This document shows, one piece after another, positions 42,417-51,375 of a DNA stretch of 64,000 nucleotides; the first letter of the stretch is position 1; each line of letters begins with the position of its first letter. A program made the position numbers and the translations under genes. The stretch spans positions 26,826 to 90,825 of the forward strand of contig CAZUXY010000006.1 in NCBI GenBank assembly GCA_964624235.1. The letters run 5' to 3'. Source of the stretch: CAZUXY01 sp964624235 (lineage in GTDB: Bacteria; Spirochaetota; UBA4802; UBA5368). A model generated the notes under the pieces. The model worked only from the letters and a program-made list of their open reading frames with translations, did not search any database and was not told the origin of the DNA.

Positions 42417-43568
42417 ATGTCACTGCTTGATAAAATTTATACCGAGGAACATGTAATTTTCAGGGAGTCTCTCAGGAAATACCTGGATAAAAACGTCACC
42501 CCTTATGCCGACGAGTGGGAGAAAAACGGCATAGTGCCCAAGCAGGCATGGAAGGATTTCGGCGCGCAGGGTTTTTTATGCCCCTGGCTGCCCGAGGAAT
42601 ACGGGGGATCGGGCGTGGGTTTTGAATACTCGGTCATTATCGTTGAAGAAATGGGAAAGACAAACCAGTCGGGACTGGTGACCCTGCTGCACAGTGACAT
42701 CATCGTGCCCTATATTTACTCGTTCGGCACCGAGGAACAGAAAAAGAAATGGCTTCCCAAATGCGCCACCGGTGAATGCATTACCGCGGTCGCGATGACC
42801 GAACCCGAGGCAGGATCCGACCTGGCGGCCCTCCGTTCCACGGCCATAAAGGACGGCAACCATTACGTGCTTAACGGAGCGAAGACCTTCATCTCGAACG
42901 GCATCAACTGCGACCTGGTCATCGTCGCCGCAAAAACCAACCCCAAGGCCGAACCCTCCCACACCGGCGTGAGCCTGCTGGTGGTTGAGGACGGGACCCC
43001 CGGGTTCAAGAAGGGCAAGAAGCTGGACAAGGTAGGGATGAAGAGCCAGGACACCGCCGAGTTGTTCTTTGACGACTGCCGCGTACCGGCGGAAAACCTG
43101 CTGGGAACCGAGGGATCGGGCTTCATGTACCTTATGCAGAAGCTCCAGCAGGAGAGGCTCATCTCAGCCTGGGCCTCGCAGGTTACGGCGGAGCGCGCGA
43201 TGGAAGAGGCCCTGAAGTTCACCAGGGAACGCAAGGTCTTCGGGAGGGCGCTGTCGCGGTTCCAGCATACTTCCTTCAAACTGGCCGAGATGGCCACGGA
43301 CATTGAGCTGGGGCGCACCTTCATGGAAGCCCTCACCCTGGAGCACATGGAGGGGAAGGATGTCGTGAAAAAAGTCTCCATGGCAAAGTACTGGGTGGCC
43401 GAAATGGCAAACCGCATCGCGCAGCAGGCGGTACAGCTCCACGGAGGTTACGGCTACATGGAAGATTACCCCATCGCCCGTATTTTCCGCGATGTGCGGG
43501 TGCAGACCATCTTCGCGGGAACATCCGAGATCATGAAACTCATTATCAGCCGGTATATGGACCTGTGA
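42417..43568 (+). CDS. acyl-CoA dehydrogenase, LCAD-type active site
   Basis: The protein is 383 aa. It has AMTEPEAGSDLAALRST (126-142), FISNG (158-162), a CoA-site block and ARIFRDVRVQTIFAGTSEIM. The residue before G-T is Ala. A Glu lies in LQQERLIS (E246), the position used by long-chain ACAD and IVD. Start supported by AAAAGGAGG. 99 nt downstream of the phosphatase gene and probably in the same operon, although a separate promoter cannot be excluded. Electrons would go to ETF. Confidence 0.92.
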   Translation: MSLLDKIYTEEHVIFRESLRKYLDKNVTPYADEWEKNGIVPKQAWKDFGAQGFLCPWLPEEYGGSGVGFEYSVIIVEEMGKTNQSGLVTLLHSDIIVPYIYSFGTEEQKKKWLPKCATGECITAVAMTEPEAGSDLAALRSTAIKDGNHYVLNGAKTFISNGINCDLVIVAAKTNPKAEPSHTGVSLLVVEDGTPGFKKGKKLDKVGMKSQDTAELFFDDCRVPAENLLGTEGSGFMYLMQKLQQERLISAWASQVTAERAMEEALKFTRERKVFGRALSRFQHTSFKLAEMATDIELGRTFMEALTLEHMEGKDVVKKVSMAKYWVAEMANRIAQQAVQLHGGYGYMEDYPIARIFRDVRVQTIFAGTSEIMKLIISRYMDL

Positions 43569-43588
43569 TTATTAAATATGTCGTAATA

Positions 43589-43623
43589 TCAGGAAGGTGA
43601 GGATCGAATCCTCGCCTTCCTGA
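43589..43623. terminator. long hairpin between convergent acyl-CoA genes
   Basis: A 16-bp stem (43589-43604 with 43608-43623) has one U-G wobble and a 3-nt CGA loop, between the convergent ACAD and ligase stops. No strong U-tract follows on either side, so it may act as a bidirectional terminator or 3'-end stabiliser. Its GGATCGAATCC core imitates a tRNA T-arm but there is no tRNA here. Confidence 0.6.
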
Positions 43624-43667
43624 ATCTTGAATCCGCGCCTTCCGTTGCACGCCCTCATTAAAACCGG

Positions 43668-45338
43668 TTACGCCGCCCCTTCTCTCTTCTTCTTGTCCAT
43701 CTCCCGCACCTCGCGGCGCAGTATTTTCCCCACGGGGCTCTTGGGCAGTGCATCGATGAATTCAATCTTCTTGGGTACCTTGTAAGCCGCGAGCTTCTCT
43801 TTGCAAAACCTGGTGACCTCATCCGCGGTCAGGGTCTGGCCCGGCTTCACGACCACGTACGATTTGACGGTCTCTCCCCGGTATGAATCTGGTACGCCGA
43901 TGGTGCATGCCTCCATAATCTTCGGATGGTCCATCAATACCCCGTCGACCTCCACCGGATAGATATTGTAACCGCTGGCGACGATCATGTCCTTTTTCCG
44001 ATCGGATATGGTAAGGTAACCGTCCTTGTCGAAGAAGCCTATGTCCCCGGTATAAAACCATCCGTCTTTAAGCACCTCTTTGGTCTCCGCGGGTTTCTTG
44101 TAGTATCCCATCATCACCTGAGGGCCCTTTATGATGATCTCCCCGGCTTTCCCGACAGGCAATTCCTTGGTTCCCTTGTCGATATCGACTATCTTTATAT
44201 CGGTATCGGGTACCGGCACACCCACGGTCCCGGGTTTGATGGTGCCGCCCCAGGGGGTCAGGGCCGAGAGCACGGTAGTCTCGGTGAGTCCGTAAGCCTC
44301 ACCCATGGTGGCGCCGGTTATCTCCTTGATGTCCCTTATGGTTTCAGCCGCCAGGGGCGCGGCGCCGGAGATGAAACCCCTGATGAATTTAAGGTTCATT
44401 TTCCTGAATTCCGGGTGGTTGAGGAGCCCCACGAATATGGTAGGCGCACCCGTTATATACGTCGGTTTGTCGCGTTTGATTATATCGATGATCCCCTGGG
44501 GGTCGGGCCTGGGGATCATGCAGTGGGTGTGCCCCGCCCAGGTGAGAAAATCCTGAATGACCGTGAACCCGGCCGAATGGAAGATAGGGAAAGTCCCTAC
44601 GCAGCTTTCCGCTTCAAGACCGGGGAGAACCGCCTTGAGCTGCTGCACGTTACAGCTCAGATTTTTGTGGCTCAGCATCACGCCCTTGGAAACGCCGGTG
44701 GTACCTCCGGTGTAGATGATGGCCCCCAGTTCATTCCACGAACCCCGGTCCTCAACCTGTTCATCGGAATATTTATTGATCATCTCCTCGAAAAGCAATA
44801 CGGTATCGTTCGTTTCCAGTTTTCGATACATGGACTTTTTAACCAGAGGGAACAGCTGTTTTTTTGGAAATGGCAGATAGCTGTGTATATGGCACCCCAT
44901 GACTTTCCTGACCTTGGTATCGGGCATGATCTTGAGCAACCGCGGGACCAGCAGCGTCAGGGTCACGGCGAACACCGCGTCTGAATCATTGAGCTGATAC
45001 GCGAGTTCCCGTTCTGTATACAGGGGGTTGTTCTGCACCGCCACCGCGCCAATGCGCATAACGGCCATGTTAACAACGATGGTCTGCGGCAGGTTAGGCA
45101 TGATTACGGCAACCTTATCTTTTTCCCTGACCCCCAGGTCCTTGAGCAGGCGTGCGAACCTGTTTACCATTCCGTTCAGCCGCCGGTAGCTTATCCTGTT
45201 GCCCATGTAATTTACGGCGGTCCGCTCGGGGTGACGTTCGGCGCTCCGCGCGAGTGCCTGTGACACGGTGATTTTCTCGTAATCGATCGAGACGGGCGTA
45301 CCCTGTACATACGAACTATGCCAGATTTTCTTCTTCAT
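43668..45338 (-). CDS. AMP-dependent acyl-CoA ligase (tandem paralogue 1)
   Basis: The protein is 556 aa of the FadD-like ANL family: IIYTGGTTGVSKG (about residues 209-221), EAYGLTETTVLS (about 345-356), WFYTGDIGFFDKDGYLTISDRKKD and SPVGKILRREVREM with catalytic Lys. It is highly similar to the 45463-47139 protein throughout, so the pair arose by tandem duplication. GGAGGGTTTC precedes the ATG. The gap to the upstream paralogue is 124 nt with no obvious promoter, so both probably depend on the promoter at 47483-47512. Chain-length preference unknown. Confidence 0.93.
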   Translation of the reverse strand: MKKKIWHSSYVQGTPVSIDYEKITVSQALARSAERHPERTAVNYMGNRISYRRLNGMVNRFARLLKDLGVREKDKVAVIMPNLPQTIVVNMAVMRIGAVAVQNNPLYTERELAYQLNDSDAVFAVTLTLLVPRLLKIMPDTKVRKVMGCHIHSYLPFPKKQLFPLVKKSMYRKLETNDTVLLFEEMINKYSDEQVEDRGSWNELGAIIYTGGTTGVSKGVMLSHKNLSCNVQQLKAVLPGLEAESCVGTFPIFHSAGFTVIQDFLTWAGHTHCMIPRPDPQGIIDIIKRDKPTYITGAPTIFVGLLNHPEFRKMNLKFIRGFISGAAPLAAETIRDIKEITGATMGEAYGLTETTVLSALTPWGGTIKPGTVGVPVPDTDIKIVDIDKGTKELPVGKAGEIIIKGPQVMMGYYKKPAETKEVLKDGWFYTGDIGFFDKDGYLTISDRKKDMIVASGYNIYPVEVDGVLMDHPKIMEACTIGVPDSYRGETVKSYVVVKPGQTLTADEVTRFCKEKLAAYKVPKKIEFIDALPKSPVGKILRREVREMDKKKREGAA

Positions 45339-45462
45339 GAAACCCTCCAGTAACTGTAGTTATGAATACTCAGGCGTGGTGTTTTGTGCCTGTTTTTTCC
45401 ATATCAATATACGTAAAGCTCCGGAGGAACCCGGGTATATCCGGTTCCCGCTCCCATGCCGG

Positions 45463-47139
45463 TCAGGCAGCCCCTTCACGCTTTTTCCGGTCCATCTCGC
45501 GTACTTCCCTGCGAAGGATTTTCCCCACCGCGCTCTTGGGAAGCTCATTGATGAATTCGATGGTCTTCGGGACTTTGTACGCGGCTAGTTTCTCCTTGCA
45601 GAAGGCGATTATCTCGTCCCCTTCGATTGTTTCCCCCGGTTTTTTTACCACGTACGCTTTTATGGTTTCTCCGCGGTAGGGATCGGGAACGCCTATGGTA
45701 CAGGCCTCGAGGATTTTCGGGTGATCCATCAGTATATTGTCCACCTCGACGGGATAGATATTGTACCCTCCGGCGATTATCATGTCTTTGATCCGGTCAG
45801 TGACTCTCAGATACCCGTCCTCGTCGAAACACCCGATGTCGCCCGTATGGAACCACCCGTCCCTCAGGGCCTGGGAGGTCTGTTCCGGTTTTTTATAGTA
45901 TCCCATCATCACCTGAGGTCCTTTAATGACAATCTCACCGGTTTCTCCCATCGGGAGTTCTTTTTCCCCCGTTTCCAGGTCTACAATCCTGACATCGGTA
46001 TCGGCAACCGGTACGCCCACGGTACCCGCCTTAATGGTCCCGCCCCAGGGAGTTACCGTCGCGATGGGGGTCGTTTCGGTTAGGCCGTAGACCTCGCAGA
46101 TTATTGCCCCGGTGAGATTCTGCATGTCCCTGATGGTTTCAGGCGCCAGAGGCGCGGCGCCGGAAAAGAAGCCCTTGACGAAATCCATCTTCATTTTTCG
46201 GAACTCGGGCTCCGCCAGCAGGCCCACGAAGATGGTCGGGGCACCGGGTATGAACGTGGGTTTGTTCTTTTTTATTATCTCGATAATCCCGGCAGGAGTG
46301 GGCCGTGGAATCATAAGATGGGTGAAGGCCTTCCATATCATGAAATTCTGGATCGCGGTAAATCCCGCCGAGTGAAAGATCGGGAAGGTACCCACCAGGC
46401 GCTCGGCGCCCGACTTCAGATCGGGAAACCACGCCGCGAACTGCTGCACATTGCAGCTGATGTTTTTATGGCTCAGCATCACGCCCTTGGATACGCCGGT
46501 GGTCCCGCCCGTATAGATCAACGCGGCCATTTCGTCCCATTCGCTTTTATCCTCGACAGGGTCTCCGGAATATTTATCGATGAGGTCCTTGAAGATCATC
46601 ACCTTGTCGGAGGGTTCGATCTTCTTATACATTTCTTTCCGTACATAGGGGAAGAGTTGCTTTTTAGGAAAGGGCAGATAGGAGTTTATGTGGCAGGCGA
46701 TGATTTTGCGGATCCCGGTCGCCGGCATGATTTTCAACAGCCGCGGGACCAACAGGGTAAGTGTAACGGCAATGACGGAATCCGAGTCTTTAAGCTGGTA
46801 TTCAAGCTCCCGTTCTGTATACAGGGGATTGTTCTGCACCGCCACCGCGCCTATGCGGAAGGTCGCGAGGTTCGCGATGATCGTTTGAGGCAGATTGGGG
46901 AGTATCAAGGCGACCTTGTCCCCCTTTCCAACCCCCAGGTCCATGAGCGCCCTGGCAAAGCGGTTTACCATGGCGTTGAGTTCGCTGTAGGTTATCCTTT
47001 TACCCATATAATCCAGGGCCACCGTTGACGCAAAGTCTTTCGCCGAACGCTCCAGGGCCCGCGGTATGGTGGTTTTTTCAAACTCAATGGTTCTTTTCAC
47101 GCCGGGTGCGTACGATTTAAACCACAGTTTATCTTCCAT
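45463..47139 (-). CDS. AMP-dependent acyl-CoA ligase (tandem paralogue 2)
   Basis: The protein is 558 aa with the same motifs as its neighbour: LIYTGGTTGVSKG, EVYGLTETTPIA, WFHTGDIGCFDEDGYLRVTDRIKD and SAVGKILRREVREMDRKKREG. A TTG-ATG pair begins the frame; the ATG at 47139 is preferred, with AAGGAGGT upstream. A leader of more than 300 nt lies between the operator/promoter at 47483 and this start. It activates a carboxylic acid with ATP and CoA and probably supplies substrate to the acyl-CoA dehydrogenases of the same regulon. Confidence 0.93.
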   Translation of the reverse strand: MEDKLWFKSYAPGVKRTIEFEKTTIPRALERSAKDFASTVALDYMGKRITYSELNAMVNRFARALMDLGVGKGDKVALILPNLPQTIIANLATFRIGAVAVQNNPLYTERELEYQLKDSDSVIAVTLTLLVPRLLKIMPATGIRKIIACHINSYLPFPKKQLFPYVRKEMYKKIEPSDKVMIFKDLIDKYSGDPVEDKSEWDEMAALIYTGGTTGVSKGVMLSHKNISCNVQQFAAWFPDLKSGAERLVGTFPIFHSAGFTAIQNFMIWKAFTHLMIPRPTPAGIIEIIKKNKPTFIPGAPTIFVGLLAEPEFRKMKMDFVKGFFSGAAPLAPETIRDMQNLTGAIICEVYGLTETTPIATVTPWGGTIKAGTVGVPVADTDVRIVDLETGEKELPMGETGEIVIKGPQVMMGYYKKPEQTSQALRDGWFHTGDIGCFDEDGYLRVTDRIKDMIIAGGYNIYPVEVDNILMDHPKILEACTIGVPDPYRGETIKAYVVKKPGETIEGDEIIAFCKEKLAAYKVPKTIEFINELPKSAVGKILRREVREMDRKKREGAA

Positions 47140-47482
47140 CAAAATGACCTCCTTGCCCTATATAGTATTCATTGCACACATCGTTCCATTCACCCATAAC
47201 GCAGGGGTATATTAAAGGGATTGGATACCCGTGAGTATTAATGATATCGCGGGCACGGAGATGGTCGGTGTTGCTGTTGCAGGGCGCGGAGATGCCGGCA
47301 TGCGGGCGCTCGCGTCGAGCGCTGGAAACTTATATGGGAACCGTCAACCACTACAGACGTACCCGGATGAGTCGCAAAGGTCGACGGTACGGACGATTTT
47401 CATGATAGATGATCTGTTAAGACCATCGCGATTTCTTTTACCCTGGAAAGAACGGGAGCGCGATGGATATCGATTATAGCTT

Positions 47483-47512
47483 AAGTGATACTCACTCACC
47501 GATTTTTGTCAA
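47483..47512 (-). promoter_or_regulatory. ligase-operon promoter with TetR-type operator (AAGTGA-TAC-TCACTC)
   Basis: Minus strand: TTGACA (47512-47507), 16 nt, TATCAC (47490-47485), with AAGTGATACTCACTC (47483-47497) over the -10. The 15-mer is identical to the one at the BKACE promoter. It fires leftward into the ligase pair. The remaining 47143-47480 holds no supportable gene. Confidence 0.65.
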
Positions 47513-47589
47513 GCCGATTTTTCTGTACAGACAGCGCATGCTGTGTATGCTTTCTCCCGGAGATGCCCTGACCGTCACTAAAGGGAGCC

Positions 47590-48192
47590 TTATTTCCCCG
47601 AGTTTCTGCTGATCCCCTTGAAGATGAATTTACAGAGGTCATCGGTCAGATCATCGGGTTTGATCTCCCGGCCGAACGCCACATCCGTTAGGCAGACATG
47701 TTCTATGCTCCCGAGTATCACCTGGCGCAGAAAAGATGATGAAACGTCTTTGCGTATCTCGCCCTTCTTCATCCCTTCTTCAATGATTGTAAGAAGAATC
47801 TCGCTGTATTGCCTGACCAGCTTGTATGGTTTGCTTCGATAGTAATCGGGAAAACTACGAACTTCCAGCAGCAGTATTTTCGCGAAGATACGGTTGGTCG
47901 CATAGACATTGATGTGGGTCCAGATAGTCTTCTTCAGTTTGTTAAGCGATCCGTTGATTCCTTTCAGCTCCTCTTCCGCCTCTTCCATGTATCTCTTCAT
48001 GTATTCGGCGAGTATCTGGTGCAGCAGATCGCGTTTGTCCTTGTAGTATTTGTATATCAGCGCCTCGGTCACTCCGGCGTTCTTGGCGATCTCCGCGGTT
48101 GTTATTTCATTGAAAGATTTTTTCCCAAGCAGCGTGCGCATGGCATCGGCTATCTTGATTTTTCCCGGCGGCTGGGGCCTGTCTTTTTTCAT
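47590..48192 (-). CDS. TetR family regulator, candidate master repressor of the acyl-CoA regulon
   Basis: The protein is 200 aa. The N-terminal HTH is IADAMRTLLGKKSFNEI...AEIAKNAGVTEALIYKYYKDKRDLLHQ (about residues 14-60). The C-terminal domain is of the length seen in fatty-acid-responsive TetR proteins (FadR/PsrA-like), but no subfamily can be fixed. It is flanked by two AAGTGA-N3-TCACTT operators (47483 and 49157), one of them at the head of its own crotonase-TetR transcription unit. I infer that an acyl-CoA releases it. The gap to the crotonase gene is 127 nt. Confidence 0.9.
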   Translation of the reverse strand: MKKDRPQPPGKIKIADAMRTLLGKKSFNEITTAEIAKNAGVTEALIYKYYKDKRDLLHQILAEYMKRYMEEAEEELKGINGSLNKLKKTIWTHINVYATNRIFAKILLLEVRSFPDYYRSKPYKLVRQYSEILLTIIEEGMKKGEIRKDVSSSFLRQVILGSIEHVCLTDVAFGREIKPDDLTDDLCKFIFKGISRNSGK

Positions 48193-48319
48193 GTATGTTT
48201 CCTTTATTCCTATCTGGCTGTATTCCGGGTGTCACCGTAATCATCGTTTCCGCCCGGATTTAAAAACCGAGGATCACCCCCGGCCCTGTATCCCGTGGTT
48301 CCCGCATTCGCGCCGGCAA

Positions 48320-49120
48320 TTATTCCCCGCGGAAAACCGGTTTTCTTTTTTCCATCCTGGCGGTGAATCCCTCGACCACGTCCCTGGTGCCGATGAGGAG
48401 CGACTGCGCCATTGACTCAAGCTCCAGGATTGTGTATTTATCCAGGTGGATTCCGCGGTCTATTACCTTTTTGACCAGTCCCAGCGCCAGCGGCGCTTTA
48501 CTGTTGAGCGTACACGCCAGGTTCCTCGCTTCTTCCATCAGGGTGCCGGGCTGGGCTATCCTGGTTGCGAGCCCCATGGCGAGTGCGCGTTCAGCCGGAA
48601 TCTCGCATGCCGTCATGATGATCTCCCTCGCGTGAGCTGCTCCGACCAGCCTTACCAGCCTGGTGATGCCTCCCACATCGGGAATCAGGCCGAAATCGAC
48701 TTCCGGGATGCTGAGTCGGCAATCGGTGCTCATAACCCTGAAATCCGCGGCGAGAGAGAGCTCCATACCCATTCCTATACAGGTGCCGTGCATCGCGCAG
48801 ATCAACGGCTTCTCAATGCGTTCCATTAAATTCAGTACCGATTGCAGGTCGGAAAGAATGACGCGGAACTTCCTGGCCCCGGAAGAGCTCACCCCCCCGA
48901 TACCGCCGATAAACCCGAAATCAACACCCGCGGAGAAACACTGCCCTTCGCCGAAAAAAATCACCGAACGAACGTCATCACGCCCTTCAGCCTCGCGCAG
49001 GCATGCTTCCAGATTTTTCATCACCTCGTCATTGAGGGCGTTCCGTTTCTCCGGACGGTTGAGAGCGATAAAGGCTATACCGTCTTCAACCCGCAGAGTC
49101 ACATAGTTGAGGGTATTCAT
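48320..49120 (-). CDS. crotonase family enoyl-CoA hydratase/isomerase
   Basis: The protein is 266 aa. It has ALNRPEKRNALNDEV, FSAGVDFGFIGG, MGMELSLAADFRVM (Glu, E144 position) and IPEVDFGLIPDVGGITRL, with Glu at E164 and an Asp placed as in dienoyl-CoA isomerase. Distantly related to the 38741 protein. It should act on enoyl-CoA as hydratase or isomerase. First gene after the operator-bearing promoter at 49157-49186 and probably cotranscribed with the TetR gene, so pathway flux and repressor are linked. Confidence 0.9.
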   Translation of the reverse strand: MNTLNYVTLRVEDGIAFIALNRPEKRNALNDEVMKNLEACLREAEGRDDVRSVIFFGEGQCFSAGVDFGFIGGIGGVSSSGARKFRVILSDLQSVLNLMERIEKPLICAMHGTCIGMGMELSLAADFRVMSTDCRLSIPEVDFGLIPDVGGITRLVRLVGAAHAREIIMTACEIPAERALAMGLATRIAQPGTLMEEARNLACTLNSKAPLALGLVKKVIDRGIHLDKYTILELESMAQSLLIGTRDVVEGFTARMEKRKPVFRGE

Positions 49121-49156
49121 ATCTTCCCCCGGGGTTCAGAATCATTGCAAATAAGT

Positions 49157-49186
49157 AAGTGATGCTCACTTATTTAAATCTGTCAA
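49157..49186 (-). promoter_or_regulatory. crotonase-tetR promoter with operator AAGTGA-TGC-TCACTT
   Basis: Minus strand: TTGACA (49186-49181), 16 nt, CATCAC (49164-49159). The palindrome AAGTGATGCTCACTT (49157-49171), 17 bp with flanks, overlaps the -10 exactly as at 15483 and 47483. This suggests autoregulation of the TetR gene. Confidence 0.65.
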
Positions 49187-49242
49187 ACATTTTATTATGA
49201 ATTTATCCAGGGTACGCTAAAAACAGGCGGGCACAGCGGTGT

Positions 49243-50250
49243 TCATCCGGCGGCGGTCCTCCAGATGCCCCCCGCCATAATGATACGCGATGTCTCGCCG
49301 GGTCTCACCGGTTGTTTGAAATCCGGTATTGTGTACTCCGGATCATGGGGCAGCAGTACGCCGAAATCGTCACCGCGTATGAATGCCTGGGGCAGGATGG
49401 GATAAATGGTGCGGGCGCGCACCTTTTCCATAAAGGTTTCAGCGCTGGAATACTCGTTAATCTCTTCTATGGTTTTCAGGGTCGGCGGCATCAGCACCAT
49501 GTCCCCGTTATTATGCATTTCCAGCGCACACGTCGGGGTAATCCAGAGTGATTCGGTAAGTTCCAGGTTGTCATGGATCGCCACCTGGTTTGAGGGTGCC
49601 GGCGCCAGAAAAAAACGCGTATTGAACCGTGTCTTCTCCACCTCCGGCGTGATCCAGTGCGCATACGGGATCAACAGCCCTGGATCGTAACGGATATCGA
49701 GCCTGAGGGCCACATCGGCCAGACTGACGGTCCCCCCGTGCAGATCATACCGCAGGGTATCCATCTCCACGCCGGCGGTATCGGCCTGCGGGCGCCGGGA
49801 AACAACAGCATTCCCCGTGTTTTCCCGCGCCAGCAGCACCCCCGACTCTTCGAAGGTTTCCCTTATGGCGGCCATGTAAAGGCCTCTTACACCATCCTCG
49901 GAAAGAAGGGGTTCCTGCAGGCGGTATTTCAGCACCTGGGGATTGTAATCATGGATGAAGCCGGTCAGTTCTTCAAGGGAATCGTCTTCATCGACCCTCC
50001 CGCCGGGAAAGACGTGAGCCCCTCCCATGAAAGACTGCCGGTGATGGCGGCGCATAAGAAAGACTTCCATCCCCTCCGCTCCTTCCCGTAACAGCACCAC
50101 TGTCGCCGCGTCGGGGACTGAATCCAGTCCCGCTGAACCGTTTTTTTCGTTATTCATGGATTTTACCTGTAAAGGATTTTCATTTTCAGGATGCATGGTC
50201 ACCGCTTCCCGGGTGGCCGCCCTGGTTACTCTCCCCTCCGGATAATCCAT
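49243..50250 (-). CDS. Nudix hydrolase, NUDT19/RP2-like (CoA diphosphatase type)
   Basis: The protein is up to 335 aa. A Nudix fold begins at ATVVLLREGAEGMEVFLMRRH (about residues 49-69), followed by AHVFPGGRVD. The Nudix helix is AAIRETFEESGVLL (REx2EExG), about 45 residues after the GGRVD segment. That separation is typical of NUDT19/RP2p, whose Nudix box is interrupted. These enzymes hydrolyse CoA and acyl-CoA to 3',5'-ADP and phosphopantetheine, which fits the acyl-CoA context. The start is uncertain: the frame overlaps the upstream gene by 25 nt, and ATGs at 50196 or 50157 are plausible. Confidence 0.82.
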   Translation of the reverse strand: MDYPEGRVTRAATREAVTMHPENENPLQVKSMNNEKNGSAGLDSVPDAATVVLLREGAEGMEVFLMRRHHRQSFMGGAHVFPGGRVDEDDSLEELTGFIHDYNPQVLKYRLQEPLLSEDGVRGLYMAAIRETFEESGVLLARENTGNAVVSRRPQADTAGVEMDTLRYDLHGGTVSLADVALRLDIRYDPGLLIPYAHWITPEVEKTRFNTRFFLAPAPSNQVAIHDNLELTESLWITPTCALEMHNNGDMVLMPPTLKTIEEINEYSSAETFMEKVRARTIYPILPQAFIRGDDFGVLLPHDPEYTIPDFKQPVRPGETSRIIMAGGIWRTAAG

Positions 50251-50720
50251 TCACAGCAGTCGTCCCCTCGGGGCCTGGAGCGGCGGAACTCCATCCGCAG
50301 TGAAGGGTCCAGGTGCTCTATCCAGTGACCGAATATCGTGGTATCGATCTTTTCGCAGGGAATAACTTTCTCCCTTCCTGCCTTTACGAGATTATCCCAC
50401 CACGAACAGCTGAAAACTTTGAACATGAGCGTATTATCATCCATCACTGCACCGGAAGCATCGGTACCGTCGACGGCGCACAGTATGCCGAGAAGAAAAT
50501 TCAAGGTGTTCATGTCTATCGCGGAACCGGTGTCCAGACGTATCCCCGCCGCACGGGCCGCACGCTTCATCATCAGGCCGTAACGCTTCCATACCTCGAG
50601 ATCGACTTCCAGGGCTTTTTCAAATCCATACAGACGTTCCAGCTCCAGAAACCACAGCCCGTCAATGGCGGTAATCGCGCCCAGACGCAGTTCATCAAGC
50701 TGTTTACCGGTTATCTGCAT
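50226..50720 (-). CDS. DUF6125-like protein
   Basis: The protein is 164 aa from the ATG at 50720 (GGAG 6 nt upstream; a GTG at 50732 is too close). Features: LGAITAIDGLWFLELERLYGFEKALEVD near the N-terminus, FKVFSCSWWDNLVKAGREKVIPCEKID and a Cys-rich C-terminus RPRGDDCCEWIIRR. This resembles DUF6125 and the broader L-2-amino-thiazoline-carboxylate-hydrolase-like fold with conserved Cys, Trp and Arg. The reaction is unknown. It overlaps the Nudix gene and is probably cotranscribed with it. Confidence 0.68.
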   Translation of the reverse strand: MQITGKQLDELRLGAITAIDGLWFLELERLYGFEKALEVDLEVWKRYGLMMKRAARAAGIRLDTGSAIDMNTLNFLLGILCAVDGTDASGAVMDDNTLMFKVFSCSWWDNLVKAGREKVIPCEKIDTTIFGHWIEHLDPSLRMEFRRSRPRGDDCCEWIIRRGE

Positions 50721-50901
50721 TGCAGTCTCCACCAGAAAAGTTTGCCCATCATCCTATGAGACCTCTGATAAATTGTCAACCATTGCCCTGTACGTATTTT
50801 ACACGGTCACGGCCCTGATACAGATGGTGTTCTCTCCGCTCTGCCATGCACGCGTACAGGGCCCGTTACGCATGCGACATGCACGGGTGTGGCACATCAA
50901 C

Positions 50902-51375
50902 TTAGGGATTTTGTGTGAGGTTTTTAAGTATGAGTCCGTAAAATCCGCCCGTGTCGCGCCGGTAGTTCCACCCCATGTGCATTTTACAGTGGGCGCATAC
51001 CGAAATGCTCCAGCTGAATCCGGGAAACCAGGTAAAATCCACGGTGGGCTCGCTGACGTCGAGACAGCCGACGGCCTCGGAGAAGCAACCGATCCGGTAG
51101 ACCACTCCGCCGGGGTTTCTGAAGGTATGAAGGTGGCTTCCGTTTACTTCTATGATGCAATCGGGGAAGGTGATGACATGTCCGCAGAAAATGCAGATTA
51201 TGGTCTTTTCCTTTTCTTCTTTTCCGGCGGGGTCCGTTTTAATATCACCCAGTGGAATGGTCCTCTCTTCCAGGGAGGTTTTCTTCATGGTGAAGGGTAT
51301 ACTGGTATCAGCGGAACCCGATATGCCGGTGGTTATGTCAGTCATGGCGATTACGCAGGAGTATTCTCTGATCAC
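50902..51375 (-). CDS. CULT-domain (cereblon-like) protein
   Basis: The protein is 157 aa from a GTG that overlaps the preceding stop (ATGTGA). Residues about 60-152 are a CULT domain: Zn ligands C61-x2-C64 and C127-x2-C130, and the three tryptophans of the cereblon ligand cage, W116 and W122 in TWFPGFSW and W136 in HMGWNYRR, followed by FYGLI. In human cereblon this pocket binds thalidomide-like imides and C-terminal cyclic imides; bacterial one-domain homologues are known but of unclear role. An internal ATG at 51288 would give 128 aa, closer to bacterial one-domain CULT proteins. It lies directly behind a frameshifted cupin gene. Confidence 0.87.
   Translation of the reverse strand: MIREYSCVIAMTDITTGISGSADTSIPFTMKKTSLEERTIPLGDIKTDPAGKEEKEKTIICIFCGHVITFPDCIIEVNGSHLHTFRNPGGVVYRIGCFSEAVGCLDVSEPTVDFTWFPGFSWSISVCAHCKMHMGWNYRRDTGGFYGLILKNLTQNP

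Noticed and set aside
43600..43612. tRNA T-arm-like GGATCGAATCC
   Set aside because: It is the core of a long 16-bp hairpin between two convergent genes; no acceptor, D-arm or anticodon sequence surrounds it.
47231..47479. 82-codon rightward frame upstream of the ligase pair
   Set aside because: No RBS, no recognisable sequence, and it runs toward the ligase promoter on the opposite strand; it is probably a non-coding leader.
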